Positions 17,553-26,644 of a DNA stretch of 64,000 nt are shown here, one piece after another. Position 1 is the first letter of the stretch, and each line of letters opens with the position of its first letter. Location: the NCBI RefSeq assembly GCF_020804225.1, contig NZ_WJBI01000008.1, forward strand, positions 45,485-109,484, written 5' to 3'. Position numbers and translations under genes: made by a program. The notes beneath the pieces were generated by a model. That model searched no databases, had not been told where the DNA came from, and saw only the letters and a program-made list of their open reading frames with translations. Source of the DNA: Methanosarcina sp. DH2 (GTDB taxonomy: Archaea > Halobacteriota > Methanosarcinia > Methanosarcinales > Methanosarcinaceae).

Positions 17553-19310
17553 TTAATATGAGATTTCCTGTTTTGTCCTCATATTGTATTCTCTATATTC
17601 GTCCGCTTTCTTATCCTGAAGGTAAACGTACTCGTATTCTGGAGAATTGAGCCTTTTCCTGTACTCTTCCCCGGCTTCAGCCTGGCAGCGGTCACAGGCG
17701 TAGATAGGGATCGAAACCCCGAATATTCTGGTATCGTTTATGCTCCTGTGGGCATGAGAGTCTATGGTTACGTAACCCTGGCAGTCAGGGCACATCCGGA
17801 CTGTTTCTTCCTGAAATTCCTGAATCATATCGGTGTCATAGAAGATCTGCTTTTTCCGGCGATAAAAGTCTCCGTGTTTTGCTATCTCTGTTTCTACAAG
17901 CCTGTCCCGGTTTTTCCAGTTTTCGAGCTGGGTTGCAATAACTTCCTCGAGGATCTGTCTGTCCCTTGCAGCCTGGACAAACATCCCGGGCTTGAAATCG
18001 GGTTCCTTTACGCAGGAATAGTCAAGCCCGGCCATGGCAAGGATTATTCCTGTGTTCACATATGGCAGTGCGCTCTGGATTGCATAGCCTCCTTCAAGTA
18101 CTGCCATATCGGGGGCAAGTTTCTCATTTAATTTTGCATACCCCTGTGCGGAAAAGCGCATATTTGCAAGCGGATCCGTGTAATGGTTGTCCTGCCCTGC
18201 AGAATTGAGGACAAGCTCAGGCTTGAAGTCCTCAAGGATGGGCAGTACAAGGGCACCCAGCACGTAGAGAATACCCTCATCCGGCGTCCCGGGAGGAAGA
18301 GGAATATTTATTGTCCTTCCAAGGGCTTTTGGGCCTCCGAGTTCGTTCATGAAGCCGGATCCGGGATAGAGTGTCCTCCCATCCTGATGGAAGGAGATAA
18401 AAAGCACATCCGGATCATTGTAAAAGATCTCCTGTGTTCCGTCCCCATGATGGACATCAGTATCCACAATTGCAATCCTGCGGATCCCATACTTTTTTCT
18501 CAGGTACTCTACAAGGATTGCTTCATTATTTATATTGCAAAAGCCGCGGTTTCCATGGGCTACAGTCATGGCATGATGCCCGGGAGGGCGGACAAGAGCA
18601 AAAGCATTTTTAACCTCTCCCCTCATGAGCGCATCAGCAAGAACCAGGCAGCTGCCTGCTGCAATCAGGTGAGGGGTTGTAGCCTGAGCTTTTATATCAG
18701 GGACGCAGAAATGGACCCTCGCAATATCTCTGTAATCTGCAAGGCGTGGTTTGTATTCGGCTATTTGCGGGAGATCCATCAGCCCTTCTTCAAAGATCTG
18801 ATCTCGCGTATAGAGGAGGCGCTCCTCTCTTTCCGGGTGGGTTGGAGAAATTGCCCAGTCAAAAGCCGGGAAGAAAATAAGGCCTGTCTTTCGGGTTCCT
18901 GTCTGGTTTGCCGGGACCATGGTTTCTTTTACCAATCCATTTAACAATCCGTTTACCGGTTCATTCACCAGTTCCTGTTTTGATTCACGTTTTGATTCAT
19001 GTTTTGATTCATGTTTTGATTCACATTTTGATTCATTTCTCGGTTTATCTTCAGATTGCTGCTCTGAAGTTTTTATTTTCATTGTAACTTCCTCTAATCT
19101 CTCAGGCTCAGTTTCTTCATTGTTTTCGGCATCAATTTCAGCATGATTTTTAGCACCATTTTCAGGATATCTTCCGGAATTCTCTATTCTGTAGTTCTCT
19201 TTTCCTTTTTTCTGATTTTTCTCTTTTTCCCCTTTTTCTTTCTCCATTCCGGTATTTTTTTCGGCTCCGCCTTTGAGTGCATCCTTAATTTTCCCAAGCC
19301 CGAGTTTCAT
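17553..19310 (-). CDS. Histone deacetylase / acetylpolyamine amidohydrolase family protein
   Basis: A zinc-dependent deacetylase of the HDAC/AcuC family, about 585 residues. Active-site motifs are present: RPPGHHA (His pair), GFCNINN, DTDVHHGDGTQ (Asp/His zinc ligands), AGQDNH (second zinc Asp) and LEGGYA (glycine hinge; the family has GGY). The catalytic domain spans about 140-450. After it come CPDCQGY and CDRCQAE about 40 residues apart, a probable zinc ribbon not usual in this family. The N-terminal 130 residues are charged low complexity, including a 4-residue ESKH-like repeat. The start is ATG 19310: GGAGG lies 8 nt upstream and the ATG overlaps the stop of the preceding hydantoinase gene (ATGA), indicating translational coupling. 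The substrate is unknown; methanogens have histones, but polyamines or small molecules are equally possible. Confidence 0.9.
   Translation of the reverse strand: MKLGLGKIKDALKGGAEKNTGMEKEKGEKEKNQKKGKENYRIENSGRYPENGAKNHAEIDAENNEETEPERLEEVTMKIKTSEQQSEDKPRNESKCESKHESKHESKRESKQELVNEPVNGLLNGLVKETMVPANQTGTRKTGLIFFPAFDWAISPTHPEREERLLYTRDQIFEEGLMDLPQIAEYKPRLADYRDIARVHFCVPDIKAQATTPHLIAAGSCLVLADALMRGEVKNAFALVRPPGHHAMTVAHGNRGFCNINNEAILVEYLRKKYGIRRIAIVDTDVHHGDGTQEIFYNDPDVLFISFHQDGRTLYPGSGFMNELGGPKALGRTINIPLPPGTPDEGILYVLGALVLPILEDFKPELVLNSAGQDNHYTDPLANMRFSAQGYAKLNEKLAPDMAVLEGGYAIQSALPYVNTGIILAMAGLDYSCVKEPDFKPGMFVQAARDRQILEEVIATQLENWKNRDRLVETEIAKHGDFYRRKKQIFYDTDMIQEFQEETVRMCPDCQGYVTIDSHAHRSINDTRIFGVSIPIYACDRCQAEAGEEYRKRLNSPEYEYVYLQDKKADEYREYNMRTKQEISY
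18978..19037 (-). repeat. 12-nt in-frame repeat coding for ESKH-type tetrapeptides
   Basis: Five copies of a 12-nt unit ('ttttgattcayr' on the plus strand) encode repeated E-S-K-H/R/C tetrapeptides in the charged N-terminal region of the deacetylase. The unit length is a multiple of three, so copy-number changes keep the frame. Confidence 0.9.
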
Positions 19311-21019
19311 GCTTTTTCCCTCCTTTTCCATTCGTTAATCAGGCCTGCCGGGATCTGCATACTTATATCAAAAATCCGCCCTGCCGTAAACCAGCCTTCA
19401 ACTACGTTAAATACCTCACTGTTAGCAATCTCGGCTTCATCTGCATACTCGGAAATGCCAAACCTATCTGCACGTTCCCCGAGGAGTTTTGCTGCAAGTG
19501 TTTCGGCTTCCTCTGAACGCATTTTATTGAAATTCCCTATGTTCGTTGAGTTAAGGCTTACAACCTCTCCTTCTTCAGCTACCGAATAGACCTTCTGCTG
19601 GGTATCGATTCGCAGGTTAAGGGTAAGAGTGGGTCTTGCAACAGCTGCCCCTATCGCGTTTCCGACTTCAGAGTATTCGGGAATAATCGGTTTTGCACTC
19701 AGCTTTTCCGCAACTACTGAAATCAGGCCCTTTGCCCCCCCTCCTATTCCGACCACATTTTCAGGCCTTTCTTTTTTCTTCTGCAGGACTTCCCATATCC
19801 TGTAAGCAGGCTCCTGTTCCCACTCAAGAAACATCTCCCTGACAGCTTTTTCAATCATTTCTGCAGTCATATCCACTATCCGGGAAGCAGTCTCTGTTTC
19901 GGATTTACCGAGGCAGACGGCTATGGATGCAACTGCCTCCTTTGCACGTTCAGGGTCCCCAATATCAATAAGCCCGAGTACTTTCAGAGCGTCCGTTGGA
20001 GTTGGCTCTTCTCCTCCCATGCAGTAAGAAGGACCTGCCCTTTCGGGGCCTATGGTTACCATCCTGATCCCACTGTCTGTTTCTCTAACCCTTACAATGC
20101 TGTCCCCTCCTACAGCTATAGAGCGGACGGCAAAAGCCCGGGCATGGGTCAGGAAGTTTCCGAGTTTTGCGCCTTTAGAACCAATAAGAGGTTTTCCGGA
20201 AAGGATAAGGGCAAGGTCGGTAGTAGTCCCGCCTATATCCACCACAACAGATGTCTGGCCTTCAGGGGTAAGGGCAAGAGCTCCTATCGTGCTTGCTGCG
20301 GGCCCCGAAAAAATAGTTTCCACAGGGAACTCTACTGATTTTTCAATTGGCAGAGTCCCTCCATCGGCTTTAAGGATGTATACCGGAGCCCTGATATTTC
20401 TTTCCTCCATAGCCTTTTTTATCTCCTCAACAAACTGCTGGTAACGCTCTCCCGTTGCAGAAGCCAGCATGGAAGTAGCAACTCTTCTCGGAAAATTCAG
20501 TTTCCCTGAAACTTTATGTCCGAGTTTTACTTTACAGCCCGGGTGCAGTTCCATGAGAATTTCTTCTATCCTGAGTTCATGGGAAGGATTCCTCTGTCCG
20601 AATTTGCTTACTATGGCAGCGCTGAAAAACCCCTGCTCCCGGATCAGGCTCACCGTTTCTCGAACTTCAGCTTCATCAAGGGGCTGAATTTCTCTTCCCC
20701 TGTAGTCCATAGCTCCTTTAAGATAGAAGCTGCCAGGAAAAGTATAGCTTGCAGGATTAACGCCAGGGCCAGGAACAAGTAGCAGAGCCACACGATCAGT
20801 TTTGCCCTCTGCGATAAGATTTGTTATTACGGTTGTACTGAACACCACCCTTTCAAACTGTTCCGGGGGGACTTCTCTGCTAACTTTATCAAGGGCATTA
20901 AGCAGAGATTTCAGAAGATTTGCTGGTTCGGTGGGAACCTTAGCTGTGTTGTATACCTCTCCGTTCCTAATAAGCACCGCATCCGTGGTGGTGCCCCCTA
21001 CATCAATTCCTATGAGCAT
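19307..21019 (-). CDS. Hydantoinase/oxoprolinase family protein (HyuA-like)
   Basis: A 570-residue protein with an actin-like ATPase fold. It opens with MLIGIDVGGTTTDAVL, the phosphate-1 loop of the hydantoinase A/5-oxoprolinase family. VVFSTTVITNLIAEGK follows, then VVVDIGGTTTDLALI near residue 265 (second phosphate loop), GGDSIVRV, and VGIGGGAKGL near 425 (adenosine motif). Family members hydrolyse cyclic amides with ATP, or act in acetone carboxylases; the substrate cannot be read from sequence. No HyuB-like partner gene is adjacent. Instead the gene overlaps the histone-deacetylase-family gene by four bases, an unusual pairing that suggests a shared pathway. The start is ATG 21019. Confidence 0.9.
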   Translation of the reverse strand: MLIGIDVGGTTTDAVLIRNGEVYNTAKVPTEPANLLKSLLNALDKVSREVPPEQFERVVFSTTVITNLIAEGKTDRVALLLVPGPGVNPASYTFPGSFYLKGAMDYRGREIQPLDEAEVRETVSLIREQGFFSAAIVSKFGQRNPSHELRIEEILMELHPGCKVKLGHKVSGKLNFPRRVATSMLASATGERYQQFVEEIKKAMEERNIRAPVYILKADGGTLPIEKSVEFPVETIFSGPAASTIGALALTPEGQTSVVVDIGGTTTDLALILSGKPLIGSKGAKLGNFLTHARAFAVRSIAVGGDSIVRVRETDSGIRMVTIGPERAGPSYCMGGEEPTPTDALKVLGLIDIGDPERAKEAVASIAVCLGKSETETASRIVDMTAEMIEKAVREMFLEWEQEPAYRIWEVLQKKKERPENVVGIGGGAKGLISVVAEKLSAKPIIPEYSEVGNAIGAAVARPTLTLNLRIDTQQKVYSVAEEGEVVSLNSTNIGNFNKMRSEEAETLAAKLLGERADRFGISEYADEAEIANSEVFNVVEGWFTAGRIFDISMQIPAGLINEWKRREKA

Positions 21020-21666
21020 TCACAATTCGCCTATCCTCACTTGAATGAATTATCTGTCGCTTTTTTCGTATTTCTCTGCATTTTATATCTAACTTAATTT
21101 ATAGCCAGTTCCAATTGATTTCGATATAGAAATAAGTGTGTGCTTTATTTCGATATGGTAAGGTCTATACGGCATCTTCTTAATAAATAATCCCGAGCCC
21201 CTAGAGCCTAATCCATCCAGTCTGATGCCCGGGTTAAATGCTTTCTTCTATTTTTTGCGTCTGAATGGTGTAGCCAGCCTGCCAGCCAAATTAAGTGCTG
21301 ATCGTCTGTACGACTATTTATAGTACTATTAAAAATCTGAATTTATGAATGTAGTAAAAATTAAGAGTTACTTCCTTTAGTTACTTCCTTTAACTCCAGG
21401 AAACCGCTCTTCAATTATAAATCATATCAGCGCCCCCACCAGCTTTTCTGGCGGTTCTCTCCAAAAAGAAAATATAAACGGTAAACAAATAAAAAGAAGT
21501 AAAAAGAGTAAAAAGGAGTAAAAAGGAGGAGACTTGAAGAAGCAATATTTTCTGCAATCTCGAAGTGAAATTCGGGAGGGTTAAAATCTAGGAGGGTTAA
21601 AATCCAGGAGGCTGGATTTCGATCGATCTTAACTGTTATTTTCTCTTTAATCGGCTTTTTTCAGGC
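21020..21666. other. Intergenic region with fragments of two dispersed repeats
   Basis: No gene was found in about 650 bases. At 21441-21462 'ccaccagcttttctggcgg' plus 'ccaaaaagaaaa' resembles the hairpin block of the dispersed element seen at 10.1, 26.9 and 43.0 kb. At about 21535-21585, 'tcgaagtgaaattcgggagg' resembles the repeat family of 1-215. Short direct repeats are also present: 'gttacttccttta' (about 21368-21393), 'gtaaaaag' runs, and 'aggagggttaaaat' at 21587. Confidence 0.5.
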
Positions 21667-24330
21667 TTACCCAGGAGGGCTCTTATCATCGAATCTGATA
21701 GTAAATTTTGTTTCTTCTCCTTTCTCAAGTTCAATCATCCCATCGAGTTGTTCAACCAGAGCATTTACAAGTTGTAAACCAAGGGTGTCAGGGTTGTCAA
21801 AATCGATATTTTCTGGGAAACGACCCCCATTGTCCGAATAAATCAATGTAAATCCGGGGTATACCCCTGAGTCTGTGTCGGCTCCTTTTTCGGGTGCAAC
21901 GCGATGTCTCGAAGCTTCAGGCTGTCTGCAAAGAGAAATCCGGATCTCCCCATCGGTACCTTTCGGAAATGCATATTTCAGGGAATTTGAGAAAAGCTCG
22001 TTAATTATTATTCCAAGGGGAATTGCAGTGTCGATTCCGAGGAATATATGACCTACATCAAGGAAAAGCCTGACTTTTTCATTTCCGACTCTGTAAGAGT
22101 AAAGAAGGTCAGAAGTCAGTTTTCTGAGATAAGCTGCAAAATCTATGCTTGTCGTGTCCTCGGATTTATGAAGCTCCTCATGGATTATGGACATGGAGAC
22201 AACGCGGTTTTCGCTTTCTCTGAAAGCTTCAATAACATCCTTATCTTTGAACTTATCAGCCTGAAGGCTGAGAAGGGACGAAACAATCTGAAGGTTATTC
22301 TTGATCCGATGGTGAATTTCCCTCATACCTATCTCTTCGGCTTTTGCAAGGGTTTCTTCGGCTTTCTTTTTCTGAGTAATATCATAAGAATAGCCCTGGA
22401 TAAATTCGGTCTCTCCTGAAGAGTTACAGATGTTGTGGATTAATTCATGAACCCACTTTACAGTTCCATCTTTCCGCATGAGCCTGTACTCATATTCAAT
22501 AATGGAATTTGGGGAATGGCTCATTTTTTCCCTGCTTATATCGAGTATTGTTATATCTTCAGGATCAATGAGATCAAACAACTTTATTCTGCCGGAGATA
22601 AAATCTTCTTCTGTGTACCCGGTTATTTCCTCAACAGCCCCTTCCATAAATAGTGGGGTAAAATCCCTGTCCAGCTTAAATGAGATCCCTTTAAAATTCT
22701 GTAAAAATGAACGATAAAGCTCCTCGCTTTCTTTCAGTTTTTCCGAGGAAAGTTTGATTTCAGTAACATCCTTCATTACCCCAAGGGCTTTGCATACGTA
22801 GCCTTCTTCGTCCCTGAGATAGACGCCTTTGTTTTCCACGCAAAAATAGCTTCCATCTTTCCGCCGGAAGCTGAATTCTTCATTGAATTTTTCTCCTGTC
22901 TTCCAGCACATTTTAAATGTCTGCTGCACCCTTCTGCGTTCTTCAGGGTGAATGTGCTCAAGCCAGTCATAATAAGTAAAATTCTGCATCTCTTTATAGC
23001 TGTAGCCCGTAAGTTCCGTGACTGCTCCTGCCCATTCAACATGGCCGTTTTGCAGGTCAAACTCGTATATCAGCTGGCCTGTCTGTTCGGCAGCCAGCCG
23101 ATATCTTTCTTCACTTTTTAACAAGTTGTCTTCGATACGTTTGCGCCCGGTTATGTCGAGCATTACTCCTACGAGCCCTTCCACAGTCCCATTAAGATTT
23201 CTGTATACGGCTTTATTGAAAAGGAAATCCCGGGTTATCCCATCAGAGCACATGACTCTGGACTCATAAACCTGGCTTCCTCCTCTCTGGAGCAGCTGCC
23301 TGTCAATTCTTTTATAAACATTATTCAGTTCTGCCGGAATCACTTCGGAAAGTTCATCTGTAGAGCATCCTATTACTTTTTCCTTTGAGCTCCCAAGAAT
23401 CATCCTTGAAAAGAGTTCGTTGCAGCCGCGGTAAATCCCCTCTCTGTCTTTGTAGAATACGGGAGCCGGAATCGTGTCAAGAAGAGTTTCAAGAAAATGT
23501 ACTTTATCCCGGAGGGTACCCTCGACCTCATCTCGCTCGATGGTTAACGAGATGAGGGATGCAACGCCGTTCAAAAAATAAGTATCTTCTTTTGTAAATC
23601 TTTCTTTCTTTGTACTGTGAACCGCGAGCACTCCATAGGGTTTTTCAACACTCCCGATGAGGATGCTCACTCCACTCTTTATTTCCTGGTATCCTTTAAA
23701 TCCCATTCCTTCAATGGAACCTTTTCTGTTTAATTTCTCTATCCGAATAGGTTTTTTTGAAAGCACTGTATATCCGGCAGTCGAAGCTGCATCTCTTTTT
23801 ATAACCTTACCTGTATCTTCGATCTTCCATCCAATTCCTGTCTCAAACAGAAAGTTTCCATCAGGCAAAAGCTTCAAGATTTTGCAATACTCTACGTCAA
23901 GTGCCGAAGCAGTCAAAATTAAGGATTCGTCCAGCAGGGTTCGAATGTCCGGGGTTTTAAGAGCCAGTTCGGCAACCTGGGAAAGAGCTTCATGGTGCCT
24001 ATCTGTTAAAGATAGCTTTAAAGATAGCTTTTTCTCGGCCAGTTTGAAAAAAGTGGCATCCGATGCGTGAAGAATAATGTATTTACCGTCAGCAGAAGGT
24101 GTGAAAGTGGCTGAATACACCTTTTCGCCTGCTTCAAGTTCCATGTATTCTGGCTTCTTCTTAAGAGCTGCTTTTTGCACGTTTCTCCGGATTTCTAAAG
24201 GAGCCTTTTCTCCGACCCCACTCTCCCATGCTTCAAGTAATGCTCTTCCTGCTTCGTTAGCATAAAGAATTGTTCCTTCTTTTTTTATCCTCAGAACCGG
24301 GCTGGGGCTGTTTAAAAGGAATTCTTCCAT
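21667..24330 (-). CDS. PAS/GAF sensor histidine kinase (HisKA_2 type)
   Basis: An 887-residue kinase without membrane segments, hence probably cytoplasmic. Domain order by eye: PAS (1-95), GAF (about 125-275, with ILIGSVEKPYGVL), PAS (about 285-400, DRYGIYRG-like start and DITGRKRIED end), PAS (about 405-525, GVMKDVTEI), PAS (about 530-655, YSYDITQKK), HisKA_2 with the phospho-acceptor motif IHHRIKNNLQIVSSLL (about 673), and HATPase with NELFSNSLKYAF, SDNGG and LGLQLVNALVEQ. The HRIKNNLQ signature defines the HisKA_2 subfamily abundant in Methanosarcina. No response regulator lies nearby, so its partner is elsewhere. The C-terminal half is closely similar to that of the kinase at 33.5-35.9 kb. 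Confidence 0.92.
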   Translation of the reverse strand: MEEFLLNSPSPVLRIKKEGTILYANEAGRALLEAWESGVGEKAPLEIRRNVQKAALKKKPEYMELEAGEKVYSATFTPSADGKYIILHASDATFFKLAEKKLSLKLSLTDRHHEALSQVAELALKTPDIRTLLDESLILTASALDVEYCKILKLLPDGNFLFETGIGWKIEDTGKVIKRDAASTAGYTVLSKKPIRIEKLNRKGSIEGMGFKGYQEIKSGVSILIGSVEKPYGVLAVHSTKKERFTKEDTYFLNGVASLISLTIERDEVEGTLRDKVHFLETLLDTIPAPVFYKDREGIYRGCNELFSRMILGSSKEKVIGCSTDELSEVIPAELNNVYKRIDRQLLQRGGSQVYESRVMCSDGITRDFLFNKAVYRNLNGTVEGLVGVMLDITGRKRIEDNLLKSEERYRLAAEQTGQLIYEFDLQNGHVEWAGAVTELTGYSYKEMQNFTYYDWLEHIHPEERRRVQQTFKMCWKTGEKFNEEFSFRRKDGSYFCVENKGVYLRDEEGYVCKALGVMKDVTEIKLSSEKLKESEELYRSFLQNFKGISFKLDRDFTPLFMEGAVEEITGYTEEDFISGRIKLFDLIDPEDITILDISREKMSHSPNSIIEYEYRLMRKDGTVKWVHELIHNICNSSGETEFIQGYSYDITQKKKAEETLAKAEEIGMREIHHRIKNNLQIVSSLLSLQADKFKDKDVIEAFRESENRVVSMSIIHEELHKSEDTTSIDFAAYLRKLTSDLLYSYRVGNEKVRLFLDVGHIFLGIDTAIPLGIIINELFSNSLKYAFPKGTDGEIRISLCRQPEASRHRVAPEKGADTDSGVYPGFTLIYSDNGGRFPENIDFDNPDTLGLQLVNALVEQLDGMIELEKGEETKFTIRFDDKSPPG

Positions 24331-24765
24331 CCAGTTTACTTTTGCTTCGGATTCTCCATCAGTAATGTTTATGCTATTACCCCCAGCCTTTAAGTGCCTG
24401 CTCTTTTTTTCTTAGAACGTTTTCCAGATTTTGAGTCTTTCTGTCCGTAACTCCGGGTTTCCTGAATTCGTTTTTATGAAACTTTATCCGATAATCACAT
24501 GTATGATAAAGTTATTGACATATTAATATTTTGGATATAATATTAAAGGAATATTAATAAGTGATAATATAATGTGATATTATTCGCATCTTTTACCGAA
24601 CATGAATATATATAAAAAGCCTATCATTAGAGATCTGTCTATTACCGGGGATTTATTAATACTGGCAGGCACCCGCAGCAGCCCTCTAAAATACTTTTGG
24701 GAACTCGCTGACATATATATGGAAACGTAAGTATAATTTCGCTTTTTGCAAGAGAGGTATCTTTT
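24331..24765. other. Divergent intergenic region (kinase / small acidic protein)
   Basis: About 435 bases between divergent genes. Several A+T-rich TATA-like stretches occur ('gttattgacatattaatatt' near 24509; 'gaatatatataaaaagcc' near 24603; 'gacatatatatgg' near 24710). No coding frame was seen. The small-protein ribosome site GAGGT lies at about 24753. Confidence 0.4.
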
Positions 24766-24951
24766 ATGGAGGATTTTAACCAGCTCAAAAGAAAACTTGA
24801 CGATATGACTGTTCCGGAACTTTACGAATATGTTAGAGAAAAATATCCTGAAAACGAAGACCTTGCATTCGGGTCCAAAAAGATAGTTGTCAGGAAAGTG
24901 CTGAACTTCGAAAGAAACCGGCTGAATGAACTGGAAGAAGCTGGTCAGTAA
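24766..24951 (+). CDS. Small acidic protein of unknown function (61 aa)
   Basis: I do not recognise this protein. It is 61 residues, highly charged, without cysteines or a membrane segment, and predicted mainly helical (MEDFNQLKRKLDDMTVPELY at the start). The ATG is preceded by GAGGT at an 8-nt spacing and by TATA-like sequences. Codon use resembles that of neighbouring genes, so I regard it as real. It stands alone between the divergent kinase gene and the metallopeptidase gene. Confidence 0.75.
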   Translation: MEDFNQLKRKLDDMTVPELYEYVREKYPENEDLAFGSKKIVVRKVLNFERNRLNELEEAGQ

Positions 24952-25328
24952 GAATTATATTTTTACAGTTCATTTTTTAAGCTTTTTCTGTTCTGAAAAT
25001 ATCCTGCCTTCGGGGCGTTTTCAGGAACACTTCCATTTAGAGAGTGAGCCTGAGGTTTCAGAACAGGTACATAAGTGTTGTTTTTAATACGAGGAAATCT
25101 GGAAACTAGAAATCACAGGGTTCCCTTTGATATAATCGATTCAATTGGTTTAATGGATTTTAGGGATGGATATCAGGAATTTGAAAAATATTGGAAATTT
25201 GGATAACAGCATCCTCTTTTATAATCCAGGGTTTAATGTAAGATTAAGATTAACCCATAATAGGGGGACTACTTACTGAAAAGTGCCAGTTTATTGAATT
25301 TCTGCCACCTGCCAGAGAGTCATTCTTT

Positions 25329-25408
25329 ACTGATCATTTCTTTTACCGATCATTTCTTTTACTGATCAGTCCTTTCACTGATTAGCCTTCTTACTGATAA
25401 GTCCTGAT
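25329..25408. repeat. 16-nt tandem repeat array upstream of the DUF1704 peptidase gene
   Basis: Five contiguous 16-nt units begin 'actgatcatttctttt' and diverge progressively ('actgataagtcctgat'). The first units contain the palindrome TGATCA. The array ends 60 nt before the ATG at 25468. It could be a set of operator sites or a simple minisatellite. The rest of 24952-25328 holds nothing I recognise. Confidence 0.85.
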
Positions 25409-25467
25409 ATTACTAAAAAATACACACAGGGAAAAGTTAGAAAGATAAGCAAGGGAACTGGTTTAGG

Positions 25468-26625
25468 ATGTTTGCAGCAGAATCGGAAAAATACGTTCTT
25501 GAATATGACAGGCGCCTGTTTGATATTGAAAAGCAGCTGAATATTCTTCGCTATCTCAACCCTGTGAATACCAGAAAAGAAAAAGAGAAGTTCCTCAGGG
25601 CATACACTGAAGGCAAACCTTACGACCCGGTTTTCGAGTACGAAAGCTGTGGGCCGGAAGTCGGGGCTTTTTGCAAGGAACTTAAAAAAATAAGAGGAAA
25701 ACTTGAGTACTGTAAAGATTCTGTTTTTGCTCCTTTCTACATCAAAAAGATCAATTACCTCCTTCGCTTTCGTGAACTTTTGACTCACAGAGATTCCCCG
25801 GATTTCGGGGGTGAGCTTTCAGCCTTTTACGGAACCCCTTCAAAATCTCTCCTGCAGGAGGCCCGGAGAAACCTTGAAGACTTAAAAGACGAGCAGGTAG
25901 AGAAAAACCTGAGTCCTGAAGATATCAGAGACGTTTTTGAGAAGGAATTAAAACGTCTGGGTCTAGAATGGGAGGTCAGGCCTGCGGATGGAGGAGGAGT
26001 GAAAATGGCAGTAAATGCAGCATGCAGTGAGGTTCATATCGATTTTTCTGCCATTTTTTCTGAAGCCGGGGTCAAAGGGTATCTCTGCCACGAAATCGGG
26101 ACGCACGTCTTTCGGGCAGAAAATGGAAAATTCCAGCCTCTTATGCTTTTCCGCTCGGGTTTTCCAGGGTATATGGAAACCGAAGAGGGACTTGCAGCCT
26201 ATAACGAAGCAAGAAATGAGGTTCTGTCGCCGGAAAACCTTAGAAAGTACAGTGCAAGGGTTGTAGCGGCTGCGATATGTAATGAAGCTTCCTTTTCAGA
26301 GCTCGTGGACGAATTGGCAGATAGTTTCCCTCTCGAAGAAGCTTTTACCTTTGCCCTGAGAGTCAAAAGAGGGCTTAGTGATACATCTCTACTCGGAGGC
26401 TACACAAAAGACTGTGCATACCTGAGCGGTTTTCGGAAAGTGAACGACTTTTTACAAAAACAGCCCTCAGAGCAAGAGGCTTTGAAGATCCTTTACTGCG
26501 GGAAAATAGGTCTCCAGCACTTCCAACTGGTAAAGGACCTGCTGGCTGAAGGAATTCTCAAACAACCACGCTACCTTCCGGAAGCAAACTTTCCTTCCCC
26601 TGCTTTTTCCTTTGTCCGTAATTAA
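25468..26625 (+). CDS. DUF1704 zinc metallopeptidase family (HExxxH ... EEGLA)
   Basis: A 385-residue protein of the DUF1704 family (PF08014), related to bacterial 'QEGLA-motif' proteins and to eukaryotic tubulin carboxypeptidases (MATCAP/KIAA0895). The zinc motif is HEIGTH (near residue 208), followed about 27 residues later by EEGLAAYNE, whose Glu would be the third ligand; both are intact. The N-terminal 180 residues are helical and charged. There is no signal peptide, so it is probably cytoplasmic. The ATG at 25468 has only a weak ribosome site (AGG directly before the start). It is monocistronic, preceded by the five-unit 16-nt array. The natural substrate of archaeal members is not known to me. 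Confidence 0.87.
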   Translation: MFAAESEKYVLEYDRRLFDIEKQLNILRYLNPVNTRKEKEKFLRAYTEGKPYDPVFEYESCGPEVGAFCKELKKIRGKLEYCKDSVFAPFYIKKINYLLRFRELLTHRDSPDFGGELSAFYGTPSKSLLQEARRNLEDLKDEQVEKNLSPEDIRDVFEKELKRLGLEWEVRPADGGGVKMAVNAACSEVHIDFSAIFSEAGVKGYLCHEIGTHVFRAENGKFQPLMLFRSGFPGYMETEEGLAAYNEARNEVLSPENLRKYSARVVAAAICNEASFSELVDELADSFPLEEAFTFALRVKRGLSDTSLLGGYTKDCAYLSGFRKVNDFLQKQPSEQEALKILYCGKIGLQHFQLVKDLLAEGILKQPRYLPEANFPSPAFSFVRN

Positions 26626-26644
26626 AGGCAGCTCCTGCTTAATT

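Noticed and set aside
25329-25408. Possible CRISPR array
   Set aside because: Units are contiguous 16-mers without spacers. The arrays at 28846, 56820 and 43568 also lack spacers, and no cas genes are present in the window.
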